Source: JAADDV01 sp964582875
GTDB lineage: Bacteria > Aquificota > Aquificia > Aquificales > Hydrogenothermaceae
Direction of reading: 5' to 3'
Length of the DNA stretch: 64,000 nt
NCBI GenBank assembly: GCA_964582875.1
Contig: CAZOTZ010000001.1
Coordinates: 1-64,000, forward strand
In this document: positions 1 through 8,342 of the stretch, one piece after another
Numbering within the stretch: position 1 is the stretch's first letter
Layout of the letters: each line of letters starts with the position of its first letter
The notes under the pieces: generated by a model
The model's database searches: none
What the model was told of the DNA's origin: nothing
Seen by the model: the letters and a program-made list of their open reading frames with translations, nothing else
Translations under genes and position numbers: made by a program

Positions 1-422
1 CTTTAGGACTGGCTCAATTAAAAAAACTTGAGTGGATGTGGCAAAAAAGAGTTGAAATTGCTAAGCGATATAATGAAGCTTTTAAAGACAGTGAGGAATT
101 AATATTATACAAGGTAAAGCCTGATAGAGTTTCTTCATGGCATTTATACCCTCTAAAACTAAATTTAGAAGCTTTAACAATGAATAGAAATCAATTTATA
201 GAAGAACTTAAGAATAGAGGTATTGGAACAAGTGTTCATTTTATTCCCTTATATAGGTTTAGCTACTATAAGAATTTAGGATACAATGCAAATAATTTTC
301 CTAATAGTGAATGGATTTTTGAAAGAGTAGTTTCTCTACCAATTTTTCCTGGAATGAAGTCAGAAGAAATTGATTATGTAATAGATGTCGTTTTAGATAC
401 CATAAAAAAATACAAAAAATAG
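1..422 (+). CDS. DegT/DnrJ/EryC1/StrS-family sugar aminotransferase, C-terminal part
   Basis: The reading frame is open from the left edge (codons in phase from base 3), so only about the last 139 residues are present and the true start lies outside the window. The visible start, LGLAQLKKLEWMWQKR, matches the C-terminal helix region of PLP-dependent nucleotide-sugar aminotransferases, followed by the typical SSWHLYPLKL and GTSVHFIPLYR segments. These enzymes transfer an amino group to a 4-keto or 3-keto nucleotide sugar. The PLP lysine lies upstream and cannot be checked. The next genes (sugar-phosphate transferase, 4,6-dehydratase) suggest it works on an amino-deoxy sugar such as bacillosamine or a relative, for a surface glycan. 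The exact substrate is not visible. Confidence 0.85.
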   Translation, partial: LGLAQLKKLEWMWQKRVEIAKRYNEAFKDSEELILYKVKPDRVSSWHLYPLKLNLEALTMNRNQFIEELKNRGIGTSVHFIPLYRFSYYKNLGYNANNFPNSEWIFERVVSLPIFPGMKSEEIDYVIDVVLDTIKKYKK

Positions 423-505
423 ATTTTTTCATATTGAAATATTATTAAATTAATAATATATTAGTATATACATAAAAAAATACTCACAAATAAGGGGAGG
501 AGAGA

Positions 506-604
506 ATGGAATTAAGTGTTATATTTGCTTTATTTGGTCTTGTTATCTTATTGGTATTAGCTATAGGGGGGGTTTTCTTATCAAGTTATTCTAGTTTAGA
601 ATAA
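506..604 (+). CDS. 32-residue single-span membrane protein
   Basis: A short frame starts at ATG 506 behind a very strong ribosome binding site (GGGGAGGAG at about 494-502) and ends at TAA 602-604. The product is MELSVIFALFGLVILLVLAI followed by a short glycine-rich turn and SSYSSLE, which is one hydrophobic helix with a short polar tail. It lies between an aminotransferase and a sugar transferase of the glycan locus. The N-terminal outline and the LE ending faintly recall CcoS/FixS proteins of cbb3 oxidase assembly, but their conserved Trp and SGQFDD segment are missing, so no function is assigned. Seven consecutive G (566-572) lie inside the frame, and a one-base slip would change the tail. 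Confidence 0.5.
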   Translation: MELSVIFALFGLVILLVLAIGGVFLSSYSSLE

Positions 605-639
605 TACTCACATAAATAAAAAAATTTAAAAGTTAAATA

Positions 640-1245
640 ATGATATATCAGAAATATATAAAGAGAATTTTTGATTTCATTTCATCCTTTATAGGTTTAA
701 TACTTTTATCTCCTTTATTTGTTATTGTCGCTCTTTTAATTAAAGCAGAAGATAAAGGGAGTGTTTTTTTTAGACAGGAACGGGTTGGGCAAAATGGAAA
801 AACTTTTAAGATTTATAAGTTTCGTACCATGGTAGAAAATGCAGAAAAATTAGGGGCTCAGGTAACAAAAGAAGATGACCCTCGTATAACTAAGATAGGC
901 AGAATTTTAAGAAAGTACAAAATTGACGAGCTTCCACAGCTGATAAATGTGATAAAAGGAGACATGAGTTTAGTAGGTCCAAGACCTGAGGTTAAAAAGT
1001 ATGTAGAAATTTTTAAAGAAGATTACAAAGAAATTCTTAAAGTAAAACCAGGCATAACAGATTATGCTTCTTTAGAATATAAAGATGAAAATAAGCTCCT
1101 AAAAGGAAGTAAAAATCCGGAAAAAATCTATATTGAAAAAATACTACCTGAAAAAATAAAATACTATAAAAGATATATAAAAGATATTAGCTTCATAACC
1201 GATATTAAACTAATATTCAAAACAATTTGGGGAATTTTCAAGTGA
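640..1245 (+). CDS. monotopic phosphoglycosyltransferase (bacterial sugar transferase family)
   Basis: 201 residues. One N-terminal membrane helix (about residues 12-35) is followed by the catalytic domain of the PglC/WcaJ/WbaP family: FFRQERVGQNGKTFKIYKFR, then DDPRITKIGRILRKYKIDEL, PQLINVIKGDMSLVGPRPE and KPGITDYASLEY. Such enzymes move a sugar 1-phosphate from a nucleotide sugar to undecaprenyl phosphate and so start glycan assembly at the inner membrane. The short, PglC-like length argues for a minimal enzyme without the extra N-terminal membrane domain of WbaP. The gene overlaps the next one by a few bases (GTGA), which suggests translational coupling with the dehydratase that would supply its sugar. 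No good Shine-Dalgarno sequence precedes ATG 640. Confidence 0.92.
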   Translation: MIYQKYIKRIFDFISSFIGLILLSPLFVIVALLIKAEDKGSVFFRQERVGQNGKTFKIYKFRTMVENAEKLGAQVTKEDDPRITKIGRILRKYKIDELPQLINVIKGDMSLVGPRPEVKKYVEIFKEDYKEILKVKPGITDYASLEYKDENKLLKGSKNPEKIYIEKILPEKIKYYKRYIKDISFITDIKLIFKTIWGIFK

Positions 1246-3125
1246 ACTTAAAAGACTTATTAAAACCAACTAAGAAAAAACGATTAATCTATTTCCTTTT
1301 GGTTGATTCTTTCATTATATTTTATAGCCTTTATCTTTCTTTTTTTCTAAGATTTGAATTTAATTTGCCTGAGAAGTACTACAAATTGATAATTTTGTGG
1401 TTTCCCATATTTTTAATCGTTAAAATATCGTTATTTTGGTTTTTTAGACTCTATTCTATAAGCTGGAGATTTATATCATTAGAAGAATTTTTTAAAATTG
1501 GTGTTGCCCATGTTTTATCCTTTTTATTGATATCTTTCCTAAATTACATCTTATTCCTGTTTTATAATCCTTTCTCATTACCTAGATCTATTCCATTTAT
1601 AGATTTCTTTATTTCCCTATTTTTGATATCTTTGATTAGAGCTACCAAGAGACTTTATGTAGAAAAATTCTCAAAAATAGATAGAAATAAAGCAAAAAGA
1701 ACATTAATTATTGGAGCAGGTATAACAGGAGAAAATATATGTAGAGAGTTATTAAGGAATAAAAAGCAAAATCACTATCCCGTAGCATTTCTTGATGATA
1801 ATCCAATAAAACAAAATGTATATATGCATAACGTACCTGTTATAGGTAAATTATCAGATTTGGAGAAAGTTTTGAAACAAGAAAAAATTGAATCGGTTAT
1901 TATAGCAATTCCTGATTTACCAGCAAGAAAAATCAGGGAAATTTTTAACATTTGTAAAGAAAATAAAATAAATGATATAAAAATTGTTCCGAGTGTAGCA
2001 AACCTTCCAAAAGAAATTATTTCTGTTAAAGATTTAAAAGATATTAATCTTGAAGATTTGCTTGCACGGGAAACTATAAAAGTAGAAGAAGAAAAAATTA
2101 AAAGCTTTATAGAAAATAAGACTATATTTGTTAGTGGAGCAGCAGGTTCTATAGGCTCAGAAATAGTCAGACAGCTGCTTAAATTCACTCCATACAAAAT
2201 AATAGCATTTGAAATAGACGAAACAGAATTACACAACTTAACTTTGGAGATTAATAATCTAAAAAATAAAATTCAATCTGAAACCATTTTTATTCCAATT
2301 GTTGGTGACATTAAAGATAGTTCAAAATTAGAAAATATTTTTTCAAAAGAAAACATAGATATAGTATTTCATGCTGCTGCTTACAAGCATGTTCCTCTAA
2401 TGGAGTTTTTTCCAGAAGAAGCCATAAAAACAAACGTTTTCGGAACATACAATTTAGCTAAAATTTCAACTAAGTATAATGTGAAAAAATTTGTAAATAT
2501 TTCCACTGATAAAGCTGTAAATCCAACGAGCATTATGGGAGCAACCAAAAGAATAGCAGAACTAATATGTATGGCTTTTAACTCATTAGGAAAAACTGAA
2601 TTCGTATCTGTTAGATTTGGAAATGTATTAGGAAGTAGAGGAAGTGTAATTCCTATATTCTTAGAACAGATAAAAAACGGAGGACCTGTAACTGTTACTC
2701 ATCCAGACATGGAAAGATATTTTATGACAATACCTGAAGCTGTTTTGCTTGTTTTCCAGGCCGCTGTTATAGGTAAAGGAGGAGAGGTTCTCGTTTTAGA
2801 TATGGGTAAACCTGTAAAGATATTAAGATTAGCAGAAGAGCTTATAAAACTACAGGGGCTAAAACCTTATGAAGATATAGAAATAACTTTTACTGGACTC
2901 AGACCTGGAGAAAAGTTATTTGAGGAACTACTTACAGCAGAAGAAGGTACCTTAAAAACTTACCACGAAAAAGTATTTGTAGCCAAAATTACTAAAAAGT
3001 TAGCGTTAGATGAAATTGAGAATTTATTGAATGAATTAAAAATTACTATAGAAGAAAATGATAAAGAAAGAATAAAAAAAGTTTTGGAAAAATACGTTCC
3101 TTTTTATAAACCAAAAGATAATTAA
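1242..3125 (+). CDS. membrane-bound UDP-sugar 4,6-dehydratase/epimerase, CapD/PglF/WbpM type
   Basis: About 627 residues. Four N-terminal membrane helices (about residues 15-140) precede a CoA-binding-like Rossmann domain (LIIGAGITGENICREL) and a second, catalytic short-chain dehydrogenase domain (FVSGAAGSIGSEIVRQL, then STDKAVNPTSIMGATKR). The catalytic segment has Met where classical members have Tyr, which is normal for the PglF/WbpM/FlaA1 group that makes UDP-4-keto-6-deoxy-GlcNAc. I prefer GTG 1242, which overlaps the upstream stop and has GGGG eight to nine bases before it. An in-frame TTG at 1227 would add five residues. With the aminotransferase and the PglC-like transferase it forms a plausible route to a di-N-acetyl-bacillosamine-like sugar. 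Confidence 0.92.
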   Translation: MNLKDLLKPTKKKRLIYFLLVDSFIIFYSLYLSFFLRFEFNLPEKYYKLIILWFPIFLIVKISLFWFFRLYSISWRFISLEEFFKIGVAHVLSFLLISFLNYILFLFYNPFSLPRSIPFIDFFISLFLISLIRATKRLYVEKFSKIDRNKAKRTLIIGAGITGENICRELLRNKKQNHYPVAFLDDNPIKQNVYMHNVPVIGKLSDLEKVLKQEKIESVIIAIPDLPARKIREIFNICKENKINDIKIVPSVANLPKEIISVKDLKDINLEDLLARETIKVEEEKIKSFIENKTIFVSGAAGSIGSEIVRQLLKFTPYKIIAFEIDETELHNLTLEINNLKNKIQSETIFIPIVGDIKDSSKLENIFSKENIDIVFHAAAYKHVPLMEFFPEEAIKTNVFGTYNLAKISTKYNVKKFVNISTDKAVNPTSIMGATKRIAELICMAFNSLGKTEFVSVRFGNVLGSRGSVIPIFLEQIKNGGPVTVTHPDMERYFMTIPEAVLLVFQAAVIGKGGEVLVLDMGKPVKILRLAEELIKLQGLKPYEDIEITFTGLRPGEKLFEELLTAEEGTLKTYHEKVFVAKITKKLALDEIENLLNELKITIEENDKERIKKVLEKYVPFYKPKDN

Positions 3126-4123
3126 AATTTTTTAAAAAGCTTAAACCTAACCATTCCTGCGTAAAGAGCGTTATAAGTCATAATAAAAAGCAATGCTGTT
3201 ATGGCACAGGCTATGGTGTTGTTATAGTAAAAAACCGGTAGTAATGTGAAAGGGGCAACTATAGTCCATATAAAAACAGATGTTTTAGGATTATCCCTTG
3301 TTATCCTTTTGTTTATGAGCATATGAAAATGGAACTTATCAGGTTCAAAAGGAGATGTTCCTCTTATAATCTTTTTCCTGTAAAAGGAAAATAAAACCTC
3401 CCAGACAGGATATATAAGCACAGCTAAAGAAAACCAAGGGGAGACTATCTCATGTCTATAAGGTAAAAGAACAGCTACTTCGGAGATTACAAATCCTAAG
3501 AAGTACGCTCCCCCATCCCCTAAAAATATTTTTCCCTTTGGGAAGTTAAAAAACATAAATCCAAGGATAGCACCTATATTGACAAGAATAATAAAAAGCA
3601 AATCTATATCTTTCTGTAGGAAAGAAACAATTCCAAAACTTGTTAATATCATTAATGAAACACCTGAGGCAAGACCATTAAAGCCATCTATTATATTAAT
3701 TGCATTTATACCTCCTACTATAGCAAAGACTGTAAAAATGACTGCTAAGGGATAAGGAAATTCAACTATTCTTATCTCTTTAACAACTGCTCCTATAAGA
3801 ACAACAGCTAAAATTCCTGAAAAAAGCTGTAAAATAAGCCTTAATTTGGGAGAAAGATTTCTATGGAAATCTTCAATAATACCACTGAGAAAGGCAAAAA
3901 AACTGGCTAAAAGGAACTTTATCCCTAAAGGGTTAAACACAAGAAGGAGATTTGACAAAAATATACCTATCCCACCTGCCCTTGGAGTTGGGGTTTTATG
4001 GAATTTCTGGGGTTCATTTGTGTTGACTTTATCAATAAAAAGTTGTTTCTTATTTGATACATAAATTATTATTAATTGGGTTATGAAAGAAACTAAGAAA
4101 GCAAAAAACATAGTAGAAAGCAT
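3122..4123 (-). CDS. WecA/MraY-family polyprenyl-phosphate sugar-1-phosphate transferase
   Basis: 333 residues, almost entirely hydrophobic helices (about ten). Family motifs are visible: FHKTPTPRAGGIGIF near the N terminus, NAINIIDGFNGLASG (the Asp-containing cytoplasmic loop), FLGDGGAYFLGF, and FEPDKFHFHMLINKR, which corresponds to the His-rich loop of WecA/TagO. This is a polytopic enzyme that loads GlcNAc-1-phosphate or a related sugar phosphate onto undecaprenyl phosphate. It is transcribed against the surrounding glycan genes and its stop overlaps the end of the dehydratase gene by four bases. The locus thus has both structural types of initiating transferase. The MraY proper of peptidoglycan synthesis is usually longer and lies in the dcw cluster, so a WecA-like role is more likely. 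Confidence 0.88.
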   Translation of the reverse strand: MLSTMFFAFLVSFITQLIIIYVSNKKQLFIDKVNTNEPQKFHKTPTPRAGGIGIFLSNLLLVFNPLGIKFLLASFFAFLSGIIEDFHRNLSPKLRLILQLFSGILAVVLIGAVVKEIRIVEFPYPLAVIFTVFAIVGGINAINIIDGFNGLASGVSLMILTSFGIVSFLQKDIDLLFIILVNIGAILGFMFFNFPKGKIFLGDGGAYFLGFVISEVAVLLPYRHEIVSPWFSLAVLIYPVWEVLFSFYRKKIIRGTSPFEPDKFHFHMLINKRITRDNPKTSVFIWTIVAPFTLLPVFYYNNTIACAITALLFIMTYNALYAGMVRFKLFKKF

Positions 4124-4203
4124 TTTATTTATCCTCTGATTTATGATTTTTTTATACTGTTCAATGTTAAATATTTTAACAATTTGAAGCAGGAGTGTAA
4201 AAA

Positions 4204-5610
4204 ATGAAAACAGTTATACTGGCAGGAGGAAGTGGAACAAGATTATTTCCTCTATCAAGAAAAAACTTCCCGAAACAGTTCTTGAAAATAAAGGATAAAA
4301 GTCTTTTCCAGAGTACTGTAGAAAGAAATTTAAAAAATGTTCCTCAACAGAATATTGTAATAATAACAAACAATAATTACCAGTTTCTTGTTAAAAACCA
4401 GTTAAAAGAAATAGGCTTAGAAGGTATAAAAAATATAATCCTTGAACCAGTAGGAAGGAATACAGCACCAGCAATAGCATTAGCAGTTAAGTATTTACTT
4501 GAAAAACTAAACGCTCATAAGGATGAGATTTTATTTGTATCTCCTTCTGACCATGTAATAAACCCTCCTGAAAAGTTTTCTGAATACGTAAAAAAAGCTG
4601 AAAGTATAGCAAAAAAAGGATACATAGTTACATTTGGGATAAGACCAAACAGACCTGAGACTGGTTATGGATATATTGAATCGGAAAAAGAAGTAGAAAA
4701 AGGAATTTACAGTGTAAAAAAATTCCATGAAAAACCTGATTTAAACACTGCAAAGGAATACATTTTGCAAGGTAATTTTTACTGGAACAGTGGTATGTTT
4801 ATGTTTTCTATTGAAACAATAATAGGTGAGTTAAAAAAATATGCCCCTGATATTTATGAAGCTATGGAAAAAACAAGTTATGAAGAGTTTGTTATGAATT
4901 TTTCAGAACTTCCAGATGTATCAATAGACTACGCGGTTATGGAAAAAACAGATAAAGCGTCTGTTATTCCTTTGGATATAATGTGGTCTGATGTTGGTTC
5001 ATGGGATAGTGTATATGAAGTTTTAGATAAAGATAAAAATGGGAATGCAAAAAAAGGAAAAGTAATTGATATAAATACAAAAAATTCCCTTCTTTTTGGA
5101 GAAAAGAGGGTCATATCAACAATAGGAATTGAAGATTTAATAGTTGTTGATACAGATGATGTTCTTTTAATAGCTAAAAAAGGGGAAGGACAAAAAGTTA
5201 GAGAGTTAGTAAAAAAGTTTAAAGAAGATGATTTGTTAAAAGAAAAAACAGAGTTTCACACAACTGTTTATAGACCCTGGGGAAGTTATACAGAGCTTGA
5301 AGTCGGTGAAAGATACAAAATAAAAAAAATAAGAGTTGAGCCTGGGGAAAGCTTAAGTCTTCAAATGCATTACCATAGAAGTGAACATTGGGTCGTTATA
5401 AAAGGAACGGCAAAGGTTATTTTAGAAAAAGAAGGAGAAAGAAAGGAATACTTTTTGCATGAGAATGAAAGTATATACGTACCGAAGACAACGAAACACA
5501 GGCTGATGAATCCAGGGAAAGTACCTCTTGAAATAATTGAGGTACAGGTTGGAGAGTATGTAGGGGAGGATGATATAGTAAGGTTTGATGACAAGTACAA
5601 CAGAGTTTAG
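4204..5610 (+). CDS. manC: mannose-1-phosphate guanylyltransferase / mannose-6-phosphate isomerase (bifunctional)
   Basis: 468 residues, full length for type II PMI-GMP enzymes. The N-terminal nucleotidyltransferase has the pyrophosphorylase signature GGSGTRLFPLSRKNFPKQF, then FVSPSDHVI and RPETGYGYIE. The C-terminal cupin has PGESLSLQMHYHRSEHWVVI, the isomerase metal-binding motif. It converts fructose-6-phosphate to mannose-6-phosphate and mannose-1-phosphate plus GTP to GDP-mannose. A candidate ribosome binding site (GCAGGAG) precedes ATG 4204. GDP-mannose could feed both the glycan locus and a mannose-containing compatible solute made by the glycosyltransferases near 45-47 kb; the second link is inference. 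Confidence 0.95.
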   Translation: MKTVILAGGSGTRLFPLSRKNFPKQFLKIKDKSLFQSTVERNLKNVPQQNIVIITNNNYQFLVKNQLKEIGLEGIKNIILEPVGRNTAPAIALAVKYLLEKLNAHKDEILFVSPSDHVINPPEKFSEYVKKAESIAKKGYIVTFGIRPNRPETGYGYIESEKEVEKGIYSVKKFHEKPDLNTAKEYILQGNFYWNSGMFMFSIETIIGELKKYAPDIYEAMEKTSYEEFVMNFSELPDVSIDYAVMEKTDKASVIPLDIMWSDVGSWDSVYEVLDKDKNGNAKKGKVIDINTKNSLLFGEKRVISTIGIEDLIVVDTDDVLLIAKKGEGQKVRELVKKFKEDDLLKEKTEFHTTVYRPWGSYTELEVGERYKIKKIRVEPGESLSLQMHYHRSEHWVVIKGTAKVILEKEGERKEYFLHENESIYVPKTTKHRLMNPGKVPLEIIEVQVGEYVGEDDIVRFDDKYNRV

Positions 5611-5656
5611 TCTGGAAATATATTTAATGTTTAAACTCTTTACCAAGGGGGCTCAA

Positions 5657-6355
5657 ATGAGAGAAGAAAGTGTATTAGTAAAGGAAAACGTAGTACAGAC
5701 ATTTTCTATTGATTCTATTTCAAAGGAAGATGTAGATAGCTATCCAGCATGGAAAAGGATTTTTGATATTGTGTTTTCCATTTTTGCAATTATTGTTTTT
5801 CTTCCTATTGCTATACCTATAATGATAGCTATAAAGCTTACAGATAAGGGTCCCATTTTTTACAAGCAGAAAAGAGTTGGGTATAAAGGAAAGGAGTTTT
5901 ACATATATAAGTTTAGAAGTATGTATCCTGATGCTGATAAAAGATTAAAAGAGATAATAGAAAAAGACCCTAAAGCAAAAGAAGAATGGGAAAAAACATT
6001 TAAACTGAAGAATGACCCAAGAATTACAAAAATTGGTAAATTTTTGAGGAAAACAAGTCTTGATGAGCTCCCACAGTTTATAAACGTACTGAAAGGAGAA
6101 ATGAGTGTTGTAGGTCCCCGTCCTGTTATAAGAGAAGAACTTGAGAAATACTACAAAAATGAGGCTAAGCAGTATATATCTGTAAAACCGGGGATAACTG
6201 GATACTGGCAGGTTGAAAGTAGAAGTAATATTGATAACTATAGGCAGAGAGTTGCTATGGATGTGTGGTATATTAAAAACAAATCTATCTGGTTAGACTT
6301 AAAGATAATACTAAAAACTGTTCAAGTTATGATTACAGGTAAAGGAGCATATTAA
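5657..6355 (+). CDS. undecaprenyl-phosphate sugar-1-phosphate transferase (WbaP/WcaJ-like)
   Basis: 232 residues from ATG 5657, chosen because AAGGGGG ends a few bases upstream. The frame is open further left to 5585 but would overlap manC without a ribosome binding site. A hydrophobic helix (about residues 36-60, IVFSIFAIIVFLPIAIPIMI) precedes the conserved catalytic block: FYKQKRVGYKGKEFYIYKFR, NDPRITKIGKFLRKTSLDEL, PQFINVLKGEMSVVGPRPV and KPGITGYWQVESRSN. This is the second monotopic sugar transferase in the locus. Its GYWQV ending is typical of hexose-1-phosphate enzymes (galactose or glucose), which fits the adjacent galE, whereas the first copy looks PglC-like. Confidence 0.92.
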   Translation: MREESVLVKENVVQTFSIDSISKEDVDSYPAWKRIFDIVFSIFAIIVFLPIAIPIMIAIKLTDKGPIFYKQKRVGYKGKEFYIYKFRSMYPDADKRLKEIIEKDPKAKEEWEKTFKLKNDPRITKIGKFLRKTSLDELPQFINVLKGEMSVVGPRPVIREELEKYYKNEAKQYISVKPGITGYWQVESRSNIDNYRQRVAMDVWYIKNKSIWLDLKIILKTVQVMITGKGAY

Positions 6356-6366
6356 AAGGAGGGAGG

Positions 6367-7344
6367 ATGAAAGTTTTAGTTACCGGAGGAGCAGGGTATA
6401 TAGGAAGCCATGTTGTAAAAGCTCTCGGAGAAAAAGGGTACGAAATTTTAGTTTTTGACAATCTATCAACAGGACACAAAGAGGCTGTCTTATATGGAAA
6501 ATTAGTTAAAGGGGATTTATCTGACAAAGATTTTTTAAAAAAAGTAATTGAAGATTTCAAACCAGATGCTGTTATGCATTTTGCTGCATTTATTGAAGTT
6601 GCTGAATCTGTAAAAAAACCGCTTAAGTATTACAGGAACAATACTGCAAATACGTTAAACCTTCTGGAAAGTATGATAGAAACAGGTGTTAAAAACTTTA
6701 TATTCTCTTCTACAGCTGCTGTTTACGGAAATCCTGAAAAAGTTCCAGTAAATGAAGATGCTCCGATAAAACCTATAAATCCTTATGGCCAGTCTAAAGC
6801 TTATGTAGAGGGTATACTGAAAGATTTAGACAAAGCAGAAAAAGATTTTAAATACGTTTCTTTAAGATATTTTAACGTAGCAGGGGCAGACCCAGAAGGA
6901 AAACTTGGGCAAAAGTATCAAAATGCAACACATCTAATAACAAGAGCCTTAAAAACAGCAAAAGGAGAGTATGAAAAACTGTATATATTTGGAACAGATT
7001 ATCCAACATCTGATGGAACATGTATAAGGGATTTTATACATGTTTCTGATTTAGCAGAAGCCCATATTCTTGCCCTTGAGTATCTCCTTTCAGGTGGAGA
7101 AAGCGAGATTTTTAACTGTGGTTATGGTCATGGTTATTCTGTAAAGGAAGTAGTAAGTATAGCTAAAAAAGTAACAGGGATAGATTTTCCTGTTGAAGAA
7201 ACAGGTAGGAGAGAGGGGGACCCAGCAGTTTTAGTTGCAGATTCAAAAAAGCTTAAAAGAAAGCTAAACTGGAAACCAAAATACGATAACCTTGAGTTTA
7301 TCATAAAAACTGCATGGGACTGGGAACAAAATCCAAAATTTTAA
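6367..7344 (+). CDS. galE: UDP-glucose 4-epimerase
   Basis: 325 residues. N-terminal NAD-binding motif VTGGAGYIGSH, the FSSTAAVYG segment with the catalytic Ser/Thr, and NPYGQSKAYVE with the Tyr-x3-Lys pair. The C-terminal substrate-binding part has CIRDFIHVSDLAEAH and GRREGDPAVLVADS, both characteristic of GalE. It interconverts UDP-glucose and UDP-galactose and supplies galactose to surface polysaccharide. It starts 11 bases after the upstream sugar transferase, with GGAGGG just before ATG 6367, so the two are almost certainly co-transcribed. The length is slightly below the E. coli enzyme (338) but no domain is missing. Confidence 0.95.
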   Translation: MKVLVTGGAGYIGSHVVKALGEKGYEILVFDNLSTGHKEAVLYGKLVKGDLSDKDFLKKVIEDFKPDAVMHFAAFIEVAESVKKPLKYYRNNTANTLNLLESMIETGVKNFIFSSTAAVYGNPEKVPVNEDAPIKPINPYGQSKAYVEGILKDLDKAEKDFKYVSLRYFNVAGADPEGKLGQKYQNATHLITRALKTAKGEYEKLYIFGTDYPTSDGTCIRDFIHVSDLAEAHILALEYLLSGGESEIFNCGYGHGYSVKEVVSIAKKVTGIDFPVEETGRREGDPAVLVADSKKLKRKLNWKPKYDNLEFIIKTAWDWEQNPKF

Positions 7345-7394
7345 AATTTATTTCATGTAAAATATAACTTGCTAATAATAGCAGGAGGGCTGTG

Positions 7395-7808
7395 ATGGCT
7401 ACTGAGGAGTTCAGGGTAGAGGAAGGAAGGTACTACACAAAAGACCACCTGTGGGTTAAAGTTGATGGTGATGATGCAGTTATAGGAATAACAGACTACG
7501 GACAGCATCAGCTTGGGGATATAGTTTACGTGGAACTTCCACAGGTTAACTCAGAAGTGGAAGCAGGAGAAAAGGTTGCATCTGTAGAATCTGTTAAAGC
7601 TTCAATAGATATATTTTCCCCTTTAACAGGAAAGATACTATCTGTGAATGAAGACCTTAAGGAGGACCCAAGTCTTTTAAATACTGACCCTTACGGGGAA
7701 GGATGGATTTATGAAATGAAAATGTCAGACCCTACAGAGCTTGAAGACCTGATGTTAGATGTTGATTACAGGGCATACATTGAAGAAATAGAAAAAGAAG
7801 AGGAATAG
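7395..7808 (+). CDS. gcvH: glycine cleavage H-protein-like lipoyl carrier
   Basis: 137 residues from ATG 7395, preceded by GGAGGG; a GTG at 7392 is also in frame but too close to that site. The H-protein fold is evident: YYTKDHLWVKVDGDDAVIGI, TDYGQHQLGDIVYVELP, and the lipoylation site VESVKASIDIFSPLTG with the acceptor Lys. The C-terminal half has DPYGEGWIYEMKMSD. In the glycine cleavage system this protein carries the aminomethyl group. Aquificota often carry several H-like proteins, some of which (LbpA) serve the sulfur-oxidising Hdr-like pathway. No gcvT, gcvP or hdr gene is visible here, so which role applies is open. The downstream ACT protein starts one base after the stop. Confidence 0.88.
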   Translation: MATEEFRVEEGRYYTKDHLWVKVDGDDAVIGITDYGQHQLGDIVYVELPQVNSEVEAGEKVASVESVKASIDIFSPLTGKILSVNEDLKEDPSLLNTDPYGEGWIYEMKMSDPTELEDLMLDVDYRAYIEEIEKEEE

Positions 7809-7809
7809 G

Positions 7810-8340
7810 ATGAGATACTTTATCATAACAGCTTTTGGTAAAGACCAGCCAGGAATTGTAGCAGGTATTACAAAAATTCTTTACGAGGAAGGTTTAAACA
7901 TAGAAGATTCTACAATGACGAGACTTAATAATGAGTTTGCTGTCATGCTTGTTGTTCAATCTGATGATAACATTTCTGCTGAAGAGTTAAAAAAAGCTTT
8001 ATCCATCATAGAAAAAGAAAAAGAACTAACAATAAATGTAAAAGAGATAACTGATGAAGCTTTAAAGGACAAAAAAGAAGTGGGAGCTGTATACAACATT
8101 GTGGTTTATGGAGCTGATAAACCTGGAATTGTTTACAATGTAGCTAAACTTCTTGCTGATAAAAATATAAACATATCTGACCTTAGAACAGAAAAAAGTA
8201 ATGACCTTTACGTCCTTATATCCCAGGTAGAGTTTCCTCCAGAAGTGTCTGAAGAAGAAATAGAAGCAGAGTTAAACAGACTTAAAGATGAGATGAACAT
8301 TGATGTTTCCATGGAAAAGCAGGAAAGTGTGGAGATGTAA
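7810..8340 (+). CDS. double ACT-domain protein, GcvR-like regulator
   Basis: 176 residues made of two tandem ACT domains: about 1-80 (YFIITAFGKDQPGIVAGITK) and about 92-172 (YNIVVYGADKPGIVYNVAKL). This is the architecture of GcvR, the glycine-cleavage repressor partner, and of stand-alone ACT amino-acid sensors. The D(Q/K)PGIV motif in each half is the usual amino-acid binding loop. It begins directly after the H-protein gene stop, so the two are co-translated or at least co-transcribed. The pairing suggests an amino-acid sensor controlling or monitoring the lipoyl carrier, which is inference. No DNA-binding domain is present. Confidence 0.85.
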   Translation: MRYFIITAFGKDQPGIVAGITKILYEEGLNIEDSTMTRLNNEFAVMLVVQSDDNISAEELKKALSIIEKEKELTINVKEITDEALKDKKEVGAVYNIVVYGADKPGIVYNVAKLLADKNINISDLRTEKSNDLYVLISQVEFPPEVSEEEIEAELNRLKDEMNIDVSMEKQESVEM

Positions 8341-8342
8341 AA

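Noticed and set aside
439..459. AT-only palindrome after the aminotransferase gene
   Set aside because: A nine-base A/T stem is weak and expected often in this base composition; there is no T run to support a terminator.
5585..5656. Longer N terminus of the second sugar transferase
   Set aside because: The extra 24 residues overlap manC and lack a binding site, while ATG 5657 has AAGGGGG.
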